From Acridotheres tristis (taxonomy: Eukaryota; Chordata; Aves; Passeriformes; Sturnidae): a DNA stretch of 64,000 nucleotides. Position numbers and translations under genes: made by a program. The notes under the pieces are model-generated. The model was not told the DNA's origin, ran no database searches, and saw nothing but the letters and a program-made list of their open reading frames with translations. The DNA is taken from positions 14,608,501 to 14,672,500 of the forward strand of contig CM072891.1 in NCBI GenBank assembly GCA_037013685.1, given 5' to 3'. The first letter of the stretch is position 1. The number at the start of each line of letters is the position of its first letter. Shown here piece after piece: positions 63,529-64,000 of the stretch.

Positions 63529-64000
63529 AGCATGTGCACAGAGAAGGGACCAGAAGCTGCTGAGGAGCAAGCCCACCTTATATACATAATTCCAACTTTA
63601 GTTCCTCACAGCAAATTAAAAGTTCTTTTGTACACACAAATTATACAGTTTTGGAGTAGTTTGGCAAGACAATTATAGTCATTCCACCATAATATTTTTT
63701 TGCCTTCTGTCAGTTAAAACCCATACAGACTATCTTTCTGCTCTGCTCAAGTGTCTGCTGTCAGAAAGCAGCTGAACAGACCCATGTTATGGGGGATCAT
63801 TCTGGACAATAGTATGATAGCATAGCAAGGCACACACAATGCTCACTTTTCCATGCCTGGGGCTTGGAAACAGTTTTTACCATCAGATTGAGAAGAAGAA
63901 CATCTACTGAGCCCCTTCATGCCCTAGAAACCTTACTAAGGGAAAATAATTACATAATTATGAGCTGTTTTGCTTACCTGGTCATGATGAAATCCTTGTG

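Larger units (their letters stand above)
59791..64000. other. Gene-free AT-rich unique DNA
   Basis: No supportable gene; the longest open frame is 123 codons (61833-62204, -) with no recognisable motif. Minor items: a T run at 60050-60059, a C run followed by A at 62279-62291, a near-perfect 13-bp tandem repeat at 61271-61296, a 7-bp hairpin at 63512-63528 and a T tract at 63178-63191. The stretch at about 61025-61135 has conserved-element-like texture. Confidence 0.7.

Noticed and set aside
1..64000. CRISPR array, bacterial operon, rRNA or mitochondrial insertion
   Set aside because: No regularly spaced repeats, no dense same-strand coding, no rRNA-like sequence and no mitochondrial gene order seen; the window is vertebrate nuclear DNA.

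Overview
This window reads as a piece of bird (avian) nuclear genome, from a gene-poor, AT-rich macrochromosome-like region that is either a gene desert or very large introns. The evidence is the repeat content. CR1 (chicken repeat 1) LINE fragments of several ages are recognisable by sequence and by encoded peptides. One stretch matches, from memory, an abundant avian LTR-type repeat. There is no Alu, L1 or MIR-dominated pattern that would suggest a mammal, and no bacterial-style gene packing. The species cannot be fixed from what is visible.

No host protein-coding gene, tRNA, rRNA or CRISPR array can be supported. The many open frames of 60-140 codons are scattered on all frames, overlap each other, and lack recognisable domains. 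The exceptions are those lying inside CR1 copies, which are decayed retrotransposon coding sequence.

Layout. 1-19.5 kb: unique AT-rich DNA with low-complexity tracts, including a T/G-rich tract at 4.9 kb and a 16-bp palindrome at 3.7 kb. 19.5-19.7 kb: CR1 reverse-transcriptase fragment (+). 27.3-28.1 kb: degraded solo-LTR-like avian repeat (-). 31.0-31.2 kb: very old CR1-like piece (-). 36.85 kb: a perfect 38-bp tandem duplication. 44.85-47.6 kb: a cluster of three CR1 pieces in mixed orientation. 51.5 kb: (AT)20 microsatellite. 54.8 kb: (ATTCT)7 microsatellite. 55.8-56.0 kb: CR1 piece (-). 58.2-59.8 kb: the most informative element, a CR1 copy (-). It still has the end of ORF1, the start of the ORF2 endonuclease and the ORF2/3' tail, but has lost the centre of ORF2 and its reverse-transcriptase catalytic Asp pair. 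59.8-64 kb: unique AT-rich DNA.

Nothing here forms a working multi-gene system. The most unusual leads are a 209-codon minus-strand frame at 17.0-17.6 kb whose only stops are TGA, the internally deleted CR1, the inverted CR1 3' ends at 44.9/47.6 kb, a weak exon candidate at 31.46-31.54 kb, and a few stretches whose base texture resembles conserved non-coding elements. All of these are leads rather than demonstrated functions.
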